The notes under the pieces were generated by a model. It searched no databases, was not told where the DNA came from, and was given only the letters and a program-made list of their open reading frames with translations. From Sphaerisporangium cinnabarinum (GTDB taxonomy: Bacteria > Actinomycetota > Actinomycetes > Actinomycetales > Cellulomonadaceae): 42,400 nt of DNA. Numbering within the stretch: position 1 is the stretch's first letter; every line of letters starts with the position of its first letter. The stretch lies in the NCBI GenBank assembly GCA_003052455.1, contig QAPD01000015.1:1-42400 (forward strand). Reading direction: 5' to 3'. Below are positions 14,993 through 22,682 of the stretch, piece after piece. The position numbers and the translations under genes are program-made.

Positions 14993-17900
14993 TCAGGCGT
15001 TCGCCGTCGTCTCCTCGGTGGCGGCCTTGTCGGCCTCGGCCTGGGCTGCCGCCTGCTCCTTGGCCGCGCGGCGGGCGGCGCGCTTCTCGCCACGGCGCTC
15101 GGCGAGCGTGTAGAGCACCGGCACGACGACGAGCGTGAGCAGCGTCGAGCTCAGCAGGCCGCCGATGACGACGAGCGCGAGCGGCTGGGAGATGAACGCG
15201 CCGCCGCCCGTGATCCCGATGGCCATGGGCGTGAGCGCGAAGATCGTCGCGGCGGCGGTCATGACGATGGGACGCAGGCGCTTGCGCGACCCCTCCATGA
15301 CGGCGTCGTCGAGCGCCCGCCCGCGCTCGCGGTACTGGTTGATGAGGTCGATGAGCACGATCGCGTTCGACACCACGATGCCGACGAGCATGAGCAGGCC
15401 GATGAGGGCCGGTACGCCCAGCGGCGTCCCCGTGGCGAGCAGCAGGAGCAGCGCGCCCGTCGCGGCGAACGGGATCGACACGAGCAGGATGAACGGCTGC
15501 AGGAGGCTGCGGAACGTCGCGACCATGACGAGGTAGACGATGAGGATCGCGACGAGCAGCGCGAGGCCCAGGTCCGCGAAGGCGTCGGCCTGGTCGGCGG
15601 CGACGCCCCCGACCTCGACGGTCGCGCCGCCCTCGAGCTCGAGCCCGTCGATCGCGCTCGTGAGCTCGGTGGTCAGCGCACCCAGGTCCTGTCCCGCGGG
15701 CGTGACGGCGACCGTGGCGCTGCGCTCGCCGTCGACGCGCGTGATCGAGGTGGGGACCTCGACCTCCGCGACCTCGGCGACCTGCGTGAGCGGCACGGGC
15801 CCGGCGGCGGTGGGCAGGACGACCTGCTCGAGCTCCGCGACGGTCGCCGGGGCCTCGCCCGCGACCACGCGCACCTGGACCGGGCCGTCGCCGAGGTTCA
15901 CCGTGCCGACCGGGGCCGGGGACATGGCCCCGGCGACCGTGCCGGCCACCTGCGTCTCCGTGAGCCCGACGGCGGCCGCGGCCTCGCGGTCGACGGTCAC
16001 CTGGACCGTGGCCTGCGCGGCGGCGAGGTTGTTCGTCACCTGCGCGGCGCCGTCGGTCCCCTCCGCGAGCTCCTGCACCTCGGCGGCCGCCGCCGCGAGG
16101 GTGTCGGTGTCGGGGGCGCGGACCACGAGGTCGACCGTGGAGCTGCCGAACGCGGCGTCGGCGCCCGCGACCTCGATGCCCTCGCTCGCGTCGCCGCCCA
16201 GCCCGGAGACGGCGTCGCGCACTGCCGCCTGGGCGGCCACGGCGTCGGCGTCCGCGTCGAGCGTGACGGCGAACGTCGCCGTCGGGGACCCGCCGCCGCC
16301 GAAGAACGCGGCCTCCGGGCCGCCCGCCGTGCCGACGGTCGTCTGGACCGTGGCGACGCCGTCGACGTCGAGGAGCGCCTGCTCGACGTCGCGCGCGGCG
16401 GCGTCCTGCGCGTCGAGCGACGTGCCCGGCGCGAACGACTCGGTGACGGTGACCGTGTCCTGGCCGGTGTCGCCGAGGAAGTTCGTCTCGAGCCGCGGCA
16501 CGAGCGCGAGCGTCCCGGCGAGGATCGCGACCGACACGCCGAGCGTGATCGCGGGGTGGCGCAGTGCCGCGCGCAGCGTGGGGAGGTACGCGCGCTGCCA
16601 CAGACCACGACGCTCCTTGGCCTCCGCGGCGGCGCGGGCGCGCTCGCCCGCGAGGCGCGCGGCCTCCGGGTCGGCCGGGACGGGCGGGGACGTGATGAAC
16701 CAGTACGCGAGGACCGGGACGATCGTCAGCGCGACGAAGAGCGAGGCGAGCATCGCGATGGCGACGGTGAGCGCGAACGGCCGGAAGAGCTCGCCGACCA
16801 TGCCGCCCACGAGGGCGATGGGGAGGAACACGGCGACGGTCGCCACGGTCGAGGCGGTGATCGCGCCCGCGACCTCCTTGACCGCGCCGATGATGGCGCC
16901 GACCTTCTCCTCGCCGTAGGAGAGGTGCCGCTTGATGTTCTCGATGACGACGATCGAGTCGTCGACCACGCGGCCGATCGCGACCGTCATCGCGCCGAGC
17001 GTGAGGATGTTGAGCGTGTAGCCCGTCGCGTTCATGACGATGAAGGTCACGAGCAGCGACAGCGGGATCGACACGGCGGAGACGAGCGTCGAGCGCAGCG
17101 ACGCGAGGAACAGCAGGATCACGACGACCGCGAAGAGGAGCCCGAGCAGGCCCTCCGTGGCGAGGCCCTCGATGGACTCCTCGATGAACGGGGCCTGGTC
17201 GAACACGACCTCGACGCGCACGTCCTGGGCGTCGAGCACGCCGGCGAGGTCGTCGACCGCGTCCTGGACCGCGTGCGAGACCTCGACCGTGTTGCCGGCG
17301 GGCGTCTTGGTGATGGCGACGGCGAGCGCGGGCTCGCCGTCGAGGCGGGAGAACGACGTCGCGGGCTCGGGGCCCGCGGTGACGGTCGCGACGTCGCCGA
17401 GCGCGACGGGCGGGGTACCGGGCGCCGCGGTCGGGGACACGAGGGGAAGCGCGGCGAGCTCGTCGACGGTCGTGACCGCGGTGCCGACCTGCACGCTGAG
17501 GGTGCGGTCGCCCTCCGCGACGGTGCCCGCGGGCACGACGACGCCGTTGTCCTGGAGGATCGTGGAGACCTGCTGCGGGCTGAGCCCGGCGGCGGCGAGC
17601 GCGGCGGGGTCGAGGGCGACCGTCACCTGCTGGTCGGCGACGCCGCTCACGGCGACGCTCCGGACCCCCTCGACGTCCTCGAGCGCGGGGACGAGGCTCG
17701 ACGTCACGGTGTCCGCGAGCGCGGCCTCGTCCGCGCCGCCCGACACGGCGAGCTGGATGACCGGGAGGTCGTCCACGGAGCCCGTCACGACCTGCGGCTC
17801 GACGTCCTCGGGGAGCTGGGACTGCAGCCGGGTGACGGCCGTCTGGAGCTGCGAGGACGCGGCGTCCATGTCGGTGCCGTACGCGAACTGGACGGTGGTC

Positions 17901-18172
17901 ACGGAGAGCCCGGTCGACGACGTCGACGTGACGTCCTCGACCCCCTTGACCCCGCGCGCGGCCGTCTCGACGGGGACGGTGACCTGCTGCTCGACGATCG
18001 CCGGGGCCGAGCCCGGGTACGCGCCGACGACCGCGGCCGTCGGGATCTGGAGGCTCGGGATGAGCTCCTGCTTGAGCGATCCCATGCTGATGACGCCGAA
18101 GATCGCGATCGCGACGGTGGCGAGCGCGACGAGCGCACGGTTGGCCAGCGACAGCCGGGCGAGACGGGACAC
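14993..18172 (-). CDS. RND superfamily efflux pump (AcrB/HAE1-like)
   Basis: A 1059-residue inner-membrane proton-driven exporter. It has the two-fold RND layout: TM1 at about 12-32 (ALVALATVAIAIFGVISM), a large outside domain, TM2-6 at about 330-510, TM7, a second outside domain and TM8-12 at about 860-1015. The proton-relay acidic pair lies in GRVVDDSIVVIENIKR at about 400-410. The C-terminus is an Ala/Glu/Lys-rich cytosolic tail. The length fits the HAE1 group. No membrane-fusion or outer-membrane partner is encoded nearby, as expected for a Gram-positive cell. The GTG at 18172 has GGAGG four bases upstream. It is divergent from a MarR gene across a shared region that holds a palindrome. 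Confidence 0.93.
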   Translation of the reverse strand: MSRLARLSLANRALVALATVAIAIFGVISMGSLKQELIPSLQIPTAAVVGAYPGSAPAIVEQQVTVPVETAARGVKGVEDVTSTSSTGLSVTTVQFAYGTDMDAASSQLQTAVTRLQSQLPEDVEPQVVTGSVDDLPVIQLAVSGGADEAALADTVTSSLVPALEDVEGVRSVAVSGVADQQVTVALDPAALAAAGLSPQQVSTILQDNGVVVPAGTVAEGDRTLSVQVGTAVTTVDELAALPLVSPTAAPGTPPVALGDVATVTAGPEPATSFSRLDGEPALAVAITKTPAGNTVEVSHAVQDAVDDLAGVLDAQDVRVEVVFDQAPFIEESIEGLATEGLLGLLFAVVVILLFLASLRSTLVSAVSIPLSLLVTFIVMNATGYTLNILTLGAMTVAIGRVVDDSIVVIENIKRHLSYGEEKVGAIIGAVKEVAGAITASTVATVAVFLPIALVGGMVGELFRPFALTVAIAMLASLFVALTIVPVLAYWFITSPPVPADPEAARLAGERARAAAEAKERRGLWQRAYLPTLRAALRHPAITLGVSVAILAGTLALVPRLETNFLGDTGQDTVTVTESFAPGTSLDAQDAAARDVEQALLDVDGVATVQTTVGTAGGPEAAFFGGGGSPTATFAVTLDADADAVAAQAAVRDAVSGLGGDASEGIEVAGADAAFGSSTVDLVVRAPDTDTLAAAAAEVQELAEGTDGAAQVTNNLAAAQATVQVTVDREAAAAVGLTETQVAGTVAGAMSPAPVGTVNLGDGPVQVRVVAGEAPATVAELEQVVLPTAAGPVPLTQVAEVAEVEVPTSITRVDGERSATVAVTPAGQDLGALTTELTSAIDGLELEGGATVEVGGVAADQADAFADLGLALLVAILIVYLVMVATFRSLLQPFILLVSIPFAATGALLLLLATGTPLGVPALIGLLMLVGIVVSNAIVLIDLINQYRERGRALDDAVMEGSRKRLRPIVMTAAATIFALTPMAIGITGGGAFISQPLALVVIGGLLSSTLLTLVVVPVLYTLAERRGEKRAARRAAKEQAAAQAEADKAATEETTANA

Positions 18173-18225
18173 GGAGCCTCCAGGGGTTCCAGGTCGGGCG
18201 GGAGACGACGTCGGCGTCGCGATTT

Positions 18226-18238
18226 CGTTAGCGTAACG
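18226..18238. promoter_or_regulatory. palindrome between RND and MarR genes, candidate MarR operator
   Basis: CGTTAGCGTAACG (5-bp arms, 3-bp centre), flanked by TTC on the left and CGAA on the right so that the symmetry extends imperfectly. It is an AT-enriched island in GC-rich DNA, lying 35 bp before the MarR -10 and 54 bp before the RND start. This is the expected place for a repressor controlling both genes. Confidence 0.6.
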
Positions 18239-18272
18239 CGAAGCATCTCGGGATGGTTCCCGCGTCCACCGA

Positions 18273-18278
18273 TAGAGT
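18273..18278 (+). promoter_or_regulatory. -10 box TAGAGT, leaderless start of MarR gene
   Basis: TAGAGT, seven bases, then the GTG at 18286. No ribosome binding site is present, so a leaderless transcript is predicted. Confidence 0.55.
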
Positions 18279-18285
18279 CTGCGCC

Positions 18286-18756
18286 GTGACCCACCCCGCC
18301 GACGACGAGCGCGCGGCGCTCGCCCGGCGCCTCGAGGACGCCCAGCGCCGGCTCGCCGACGTGCTGCTCGCGCAGCGCCTCGAGCCGCTGCTCCGCACGA
18401 CGCTGACGGTCCCCCAGCTCCGCGCGCTCGCCGTGCTGCAGCTCGACGGCGAGACGAGCTCGCACCGGCTCGCGGACGTGCTCGGCATCTCCCCCGCGAC
18501 GCTCTCGGGGATCGTGGACCGGCTCGAGGCGGCAGGGATGGCGTCGCGCCGCCCCGACCCGCAGGACGGTCGCGTGCGCCTCGTCGCCGCGACCCCGGGC
18601 GGCGCCGCGGCGGTGCGCCGGCTCGTCGCGCAGGAGGACGAGCCCCTCACGGACCTCCTCGACCGGCTCGACGTCGCGGACCTGCGCGCGCTCACGGTCG
18701 GGATCGAGGCCCTCACCCGGGTCGCGGAGGCGGCCGGGACGACCTCGCAGGACTGA
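18286..18756 (+). CDS. MarR family transcriptional regulator
   Basis: A 156-residue winged-helix repressor. The reading helix region is TSSHRLADVLGISPATLSGIVDRLEAAGMASRRPDPQDGRVRLVAATPGG (about 62-110), with the wing motif RRPDPQDGRVRLV typical of MarR. The start at 18286 (GTG, THPADDERAALA) is preferred over an in-frame upstream ATG at 18253 because the upstream ATG lies in front of the -10 box. It is divergent from the RND pump and probably represses it and itself through the palindrome at 18226-18238. Substrates of the pump would be natural inducers. Confidence 0.9.
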   Translation: MTHPADDERAALARRLEDAQRRLADVLLAQRLEPLLRTTLTVPQLRALAVLQLDGETSSHRLADVLGISPATLSGIVDRLEAAGMASRRPDPQDGRVRLVAATPGGAAAVRRLVAQEDEPLTDLLDRLDVADLRALTVGIEALTRVAEAAGTTSQD

Positions 18757-18786
18757 GGGTCCCGGGCCGCGCGGCCCGGGACCCTC
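18755..18786 (+). terminator. 32-base perfect palindrome after MarR gene
   Basis: Arms GAGGGTCCCGGGCCGC and GCGGCCCGGGACCCTC meet with no spacer (16 bp each). The first base overlaps the TGA stop of the MarR gene. It also lies 24 bp past the stop of the convergent MFS gene and can end both. Confidence 0.8.
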
Positions 18787-18809
18787 CTGGCGTGGACGAC
18801 GTCGGCGGC

Positions 18810-20042
18810 TCAGACCTCGCCGAGCGCCTCCTCGGGCGTCCCCTCGACCGTCCGGGCCCGGCGGGCCCACCGGGACCACAGGACGCGCTCGCCGAGCTCG
18901 CCCGCCATGCGGTGCCCGAACGCCACGAACACGACGACGCCGAGCACGAGGATCCCCGCCCCGAGCCAGAAGGGGGCCGTCGCGGAGACCGGGTGCAGCA
19001 GGCCCGCGATCACCGGGGCGGGGGCGGCGAAGCCCCAGCGCACGAGGTTGAACGCGCCGGTCGTCACGCGGCGGTCGGGGTCGCCGAGCGCGAGCGAGAG
19101 GTCCGTGAGGTTGGCGTTCGCGATGCCCATGAACACGCCGGCACCGACGAGCACGACGACGGACCAGGCGGTCCCGAGGTCCAGCGCGAGGAGCACGAGC
19201 GCGACAAGGACGCCCACGACGGCCACCCCCAGCGTCTGGACGGCGCCGACGCGGTGCGCGAGCCGGTGCCCGACGACGAGGATCCCGACTGCGAGCCCCA
19301 CGCCCCACGCGGTGAAGACGAGCCCGAGCGGCACGACGCCGAGACCGAGGAACACCGGGGTGTACCCGAGCACGACGAAGAAGCAGAAGTTGTACGCGGC
19401 GGTGACCGCGGCGAGCGCGAGGAAGCCGGGCTTGCGGAACAGACGGAAGACCTGGCCGACGCGCAGCGGCGCCGGCTTCTCGGCGGGGTCCTTGAGCCGC
19501 GTCACGGACACGAGCAGCGCGACGAGCATGAACACGCCGCACACGAAGAACGGCACGCGCCACGAGATGCCGCCGAGCAGACCGCCGAGGAGCGGCCCCA
19601 CGGCGAAGCCGAGGCCGACGCACGTCTCGAAGAGCTCGACGACCCACTCGCGGTCGTTCGCGAGGGAGACGAGGAGCACCATCGCCGTCGCGAAGAACAT
19701 CGCGTTGCCGAGACCCCACAGGCCGCGGAGCGCGGCGAGCTGGCCGATGCTCGTGCTCAGCGCCGCGAGCACGGCCGCGACGGCGACCAGGCTGACGCCC
19801 GTGGCGAGGATCTTCTTGTACCCGAAGCGCCCGGTCGCCATGACGGCCGGGATCATGCCGAGCGCCATGACGGCGATGTAGGCGGTGAAGAGGAGCTCGA
19901 TCTGCCAGGTCGACGCCCCGATCTCCTCGCCGATCACGGGGAGGATCGGGTCGACGACGGCGATGCCGGCGATCGCGAAGAACGCGGTGAGGGCGGTCGC
20001 GTAGATGGCGGTGCGGTTCGGTTCGTTGCGTGTGGAGGCCAC
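18810..20042 (-). CDS. MFS transporter (drug/proton antiporter type)
   Basis: A 410-residue, 12-segment major facilitator. TM1 begins at about 14 (YATALTAFFAIAGIAVVDPILPVIGEEIGAS), with the motif-A-like loop ATGRFGYKKIL between TM2 and TM3 and GLGFAVGPLLGGLLGG in TM5 (motif C of export-type MFS). A longer frame begins at 20135, but the GTG at 20042 leaves a normal short N-terminus and avoids overlap with the divergent promoter; a weak AGGAAG lies about ten bases upstream. It is divergent from a MarR gene, so it is likely an efflux pump repressed by that regulator. The substrate is unknown. Confidence 0.9.
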   Translation of the reverse strand: MASTRNEPNRTAIYATALTAFFAIAGIAVVDPILPVIGEEIGASTWQIELLFTAYIAVMALGMIPAVMATGRFGYKKILATGVSLVAVAAVLAALSTSIGQLAALRGLWGLGNAMFFATAMVLLVSLANDREWVVELFETCVGLGFAVGPLLGGLLGGISWRVPFFVCGVFMLVALLVSVTRLKDPAEKPAPLRVGQVFRLFRKPGFLALAAVTAAYNFCFFVVLGYTPVFLGLGVVPLGLVFTAWGVGLAVGILVVGHRLAHRVGAVQTLGVAVVGVLVALVLLALDLGTAWSVVVLVGAGVFMGIANANLTDLSLALGDPDRRVTTGAFNLVRWGFAAPAPVIAGLLHPVSATAPFWLGAGILVLGVVVFVAFGHRMAGELGERVLWSRWARRARTVEGTPEEALGEV

Positions 20043-20125
20043 TCGGTCGCACTTCCTGGTGAGGGGAGACCGCCGCGCGCCGGGCGACAGCAGAGAAGTG
20101 CCTGTATCTAACGGGCAACTCTCTG

Positions 20126-20131
20126 TAGAAT
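20126..20131 (+). promoter_or_regulatory. -10 box TAGAAT, leaderless start of second MarR gene
   Basis: TAGAAT, six bases (ACACCT), then ATG at 20138. The surrounding GTATCTA ... TAGAATAC (20104-20110 and 20126-20133) is an imperfect inverted repeat that may be the MarR operator. Confidence 0.55.
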
Positions 20132-20137
20132 ACACCT

Positions 20138-20659
20138 ATGACGGTTGCTGAGGGAAACGATCTGCCGCAGCCCGACGCGCGCGGCGACGCGACCGCCCAG
20201 GACGTGCTGGGCACGATCGAGCTCGAGGTCGCCCAGCTCCTGCGCCGCGCGGAGCGCACGCGCGCCTCGGGGAGCCCCGGCACGTCGCGCCGCGGCGGCA
20301 CGCTCGACCGGTCGGGCTACCTCCTGCTCCACACGCTCGGCACGCACGGCCCGCTCCACGTCAACGCGCTCGCCGAGCGTCTCGGCCTCGACGCCTCCAC
20401 CGTGACCCGCCAGGTGGTCGCGCTCGAGCGGGCCGAGCACGTGCGCCGGGTCCGGGACCCGCACGACGGGCGCGCCGTCGTCGTCGAGCCCACGAGCGCG
20501 GGCCTCGACGAGCTCGCCGCCCACCGCGTGGCGCGCACCGAGCTCTACGCGGACGTGCTCGGGGACTGGTCCCGCCTCGACCGGGCGCTCCTCGCCGAGC
20601 TCCTCGGCCGGCTCAACGACGACCTCGACGCCTACCGTCGCCGCCGCGACGACACCTGA
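20138..20659 (+). CDS. MarR family transcriptional regulator
   Basis: A 173-residue winged-helix protein. The DNA-binding part reads LHVNALAERLGLDASTVTRQVVALERAEHVRRVRDPHDGRAVVVEPTSAG (about 73-121). The first 20 residues are extra and acidic, and helices at 22-60 and 125-170 form the dimer interface. It is divergent from the MFS exporter gene (96 bp between starts) and probably represses it. The ATG at 20138 follows a TANNNT box by six bases, so the message is probably leaderless. Confidence 0.9.
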   Translation: MTVAEGNDLPQPDARGDATAQDVLGTIELEVAQLLRRAERTRASGSPGTSRRGGTLDRSGYLLLHTLGTHGPLHVNALAERLGLDASTVTRQVVALERAEHVRRVRDPHDGRAVVVEPTSAGLDELAAHRVARTELYADVLGDWSRLDRALLAELLGRLNDDLDAYRRRRDDT

Positions 20660-20680
20660 CGGCCCGGCCGCGCGTCGTCG

Positions 20681-21526
20681 TCAGGCGCCGGGGAGCGCCC
20701 AGCGCAGCAGGCGCGTGACCGCCTCCCCCGCCGGGTGCGCCCACCGCTGCGGCAGACCCCGCACGCGCGGCATGCCCGCGCGCGCCCAGTCCGGCAGCGA
20801 CGCCCGCGCGGCCACCGCGAGGCCGGCGTACACCTGGCGCACCGCCCACGGCAGCGGCGGCTCGACGAGGAGGAACCGCGCGGCGTCGAGCGCGGCCGGG
20901 GTGAGGCCGAGCACCGGCCGGTAGCCGGCCACGGCGTCGTCCAGCTCGCGCACGGTGACGGGCACGTCCTCGACGCCCAGGGCGCGGCCGACCACGGCGG
21001 CCTGCGCGACGTACTCGTCGCACCCGGCGGCGTCGAGCGGGCGGCGCCCGAACGACTGGTGCGCCACGAGGAAGCTCTGCGTCTCGGCGACGTGGACCCA
21101 GCGCAGCAGGTCCGGGTCGCTCGCGCGGTAGGGACGGCCGTCGGGCGCGACGCCGCGGACCCGCTCGTGGACCGCTCGGACGGCCGCCACGGCTCGGGCG
21201 GCGTCGTCGGCCGTCCCGAAGGTCGTCGTGGCGATGAAGGTCGAGGTCCGCTGGAGGCGCCCCCAGGGGTCCCCCCGGTAGCCCGAGTGCGCGGCGACCC
21301 CGGCCATCGCGAGCGGGTGCAGGCTCTGCAGGAGGAGCGCACGCAGGCCGCCGACGAACATCGACGCGTCGCCGTGCACGCGCTGCACCGCCGACCCCGC
21401 CGGGAACCAGCGCGGGCCGGGCGTCTCGTGGATGCGCGCCCGCGTCGCGGTGGCGTCCGGGCCCGCGACCCGCAGGAAGATGGCGCGCTCCGCCGCGCCG
21501 CGCACCCGCTCCGCCACCTGCGTCAT
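20681..21526 (-). CDS. oxygenase MpaB family protein (DUF2236)
   Basis: A 281-residue protein. The order HETPGPRWFPAGSAVQRVHGDASMFVGGLRALLLQSLHPLAMAGVAAHSGYRGDPWGRLQRTSTFIATTTFG, then DPDLLRWVHVAETQSFLVAHQSFG, is characteristic of the MpaB/rubber-oxygenase-like DUF2236 family. That family includes haem-dependent oxygenases (Lcp, MpaB); His residues in LLLQSLHPLAMAGV and in DLLRWVHVAE are the usual conserved ones. The substrate is unknown. The ATG at 21526 gives the family's normal N-terminus, but no good ribosome binding site precedes it. It is divergent from the ArsR-type regulator across a region with three TTGCAAA repeats, so it may share control. Confidence 0.87.
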   Translation of the reverse strand: MTQVAERVRGAAERAIFLRVAGPDATATRARIHETPGPRWFPAGSAVQRVHGDASMFVGGLRALLLQSLHPLAMAGVAAHSGYRGDPWGRLQRTSTFIATTTFGTADDAARAVAAVRAVHERVRGVAPDGRPYRASDPDLLRWVHVAETQSFLVAHQSFGRRPLDAAGCDEYVAQAAVVGRALGVEDVPVTVRELDDAVAGYRPVLGLTPAALDAARFLLVEPPLPWAVRQVYAGLAVAARASLPDWARAGMPRVRGLPQRWAHPAGEAVTRLLRWALPGA

Positions 21527-21597
21527 GCGCTCGATGCTCGCACCTCGCGCGCTCCCCCGCTCCCTGCACGGGCCTCCGGGGACACGCCAACATCTCG

Positions 21598-21640
21598 TTG
21601 CAAAGAAACTCTTGCAAACGCTCCTTTGCATCGCTACGGT
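21598..21640 (+). promoter_or_regulatory. leaderless promoter embedded in TTGCAAA repeats
   Basis: TTGCAA (21612-21617), a 17-bp spacer and TACGGT (21635-21640), six bases before the ATG at 21647. TTGCAAA occurs at 21598-21604 and 21612-21618 as direct repeats 14 bp apart, and inverted (CTTTGCA, completed as TTTGCA) at 21624-21630. The central copy is the -35 itself. This is a strong candidate for autoregulation by the encoded ArsR-type protein. Confidence 0.7.
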
Positions 21641-21646
21641 CGTCAC

Positions 21647-22261
21647 ATGCCCACCGACGCCGTCCCGACGCCCCACCCGGCCGAGCGCCACCCCGCGCTC
21701 GGTCCCGCGCAGCTCAAGGCGCTCGCGCACCCCCTGCGGGTGCAGATCCTCGACCTGCTCTCGACGCACGGCGCGCTCACCGCGAGCCGCCTCGCGGACC
21801 TCGTGGGCGAGTCCAGCGGGTCCACGAGCTATCACCTGCGCCAGCTCGCGCGGCACGGCTTCGTGCGCGAGGTCGCCGGCCGCGGGACGGCGCGCGAGCG
21901 CTGGTGGGAGCGCCCGCCGGGCGGGTTCACGGTCGACGTCCCGAACAACGAGGAGGATGCCGCCGCGACGCTCGCGGGCGCGATGGTGAGCCGCGAGTTC
22001 GAGTCCGCACGGGCCCGCAAGATCCAGGCGTTCCTCGAGCGCTCCCCCGAGCTGCCGACGCGGTGGCTCGACGGCAGCCGCCTGACGACGGCGAGCATGT
22101 GGCTCACCGCCGAGCAGATGCTCGAGGTCGCGGAGGCGTGGGACGCGTTCGACGCGACGCTCCAGCGCTTCCAGGGCCAGGAGCAGACGCCGGGCGCACG
22201 CCCCGTGCAGATCCACTTCAACGTCTTCCCGACGATCGACGGCAAGGAGAACCCCTCATGA
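21647..22261 (+). CDS. ArsR-type winged-helix transcriptional regulator
   Basis: A 204-residue regulator. The N-terminal ArsR-like domain reads LKALAHPLRVQILDLLSTHGALTASRLADLVGESSGSTSYHLRQLARHGFVREVAGRGTARERWWERPP (about 23-92). The C-terminal domain (about 95-204) is a helical region with two Trp-containing segments and no obvious metal-binding cysteines, so it probably senses an organic ligand. In many actinobacteria such regulators precede an MFS pump gene; here only an 80-codon frame follows, overlapping by ATGA. It probably binds the TTGCAAA repeats in front of its gene. Confidence 0.9.
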   Translation: MPTDAVPTPHPAERHPALGPAQLKALAHPLRVQILDLLSTHGALTASRLADLVGESSGSTSYHLRQLARHGFVREVAGRGTARERWWERPPGGFTVDVPNNEEDAAATLAGAMVSREFESARARKIQAFLERSPELPTRWLDGSRLTTASMWLTAEQMLEVAEAWDAFDATLQRFQGQEQTPGARPVQIHFNVFPTIDGKENPS

Positions 22262-22500
22262 GCGCGTGCTCCCCCACCCTGCCCCGCACGGTCGAGCCCC
22301 GCGGCACGGACCGTCTGCTCGTCCTCGTGGGCTCGGCCCTGGCCGACCTCGGCCGCCGCCGGGCGGCCGCCCGGTCGCGCGTGGCGACCACCCCGCGCGC
22401 CGCGGAGGCCGCCGTCCGCCCGGACGACGCGGCGCTCCGCAGGGCCGAGGACCGCACGCGCGACCGTGCCGCCGTGTCCCGTGCGTCCCTTCTGCCCTGA
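22258..22500 (+). CDS. small hypothetical protein coupled to the ArsR gene
   Basis: An 80-residue basic, Arg/Ala-rich frame that starts in an ATGA overlap with the regulator stop. It has a mildly hydrophobic stretch (DRLLVLVGSALADLG at 19-33) but no convincing membrane segment or known domain. The position and the start coupling support translation; the composition is close to that of shadow frames, so it may be a non-functional remnant. I do not recognise it. Confidence 0.45.
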   Translation: MSACSPTLPRTVEPRGTDRLLVLVGSALADLGRRRAAARSRVATTPRAAEAAVRPDDAALRRAEDRTRDRAAVSRASLLP

Positions 22501-22682
22501 TCGGCGGAATTTTCCACCCCCCATGGGGACTGCTCCCCATGCCCTGAGCCACCCCGCCTCGGTTACCCTCGTCGGGGCGTTCTGCGGGCAGTCTGCGGGC
22601 ACCGGAGCACCCGTCTCCCCACGCCCCCGCCGCCCGGCGGGGCCAGGAGACGGCGTGCCCGCCCAGGCACAGAGGAGCACAG
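22501..22682. promoter_or_regulatory. upstream region of the giant surface protein gene
   Basis: It holds a short hairpin, ATGGGGA/TCCCCAT at 22523-22540, TACCCT at 22564-22569 as a candidate -10, a tandem 11-bp repeat (TCTGCGGGCAG, 22581-22601) and a GC hairpin CCCGCCG/CGGCGGG near 22628-22640. If the -10 is right, the leader is about 105 nt long and structured. Confidence 0.35.

Noticed and set aside
16556-18289. A 577-codon plus-strand frame across the RND gene
   Set aside because: Composition is Asp/Arg/Gly/His-rich shadow sequence; the opposite strand encodes a full RND pump with the acidic relay motif.
20043-20135. The longer MFS start at 20135
   Set aside because: It would add 31 hydrophilic residues and start three bases from the divergent MarR start codon, across the MarR promoter. 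The GTG at 20042 gives the usual short N-terminus.
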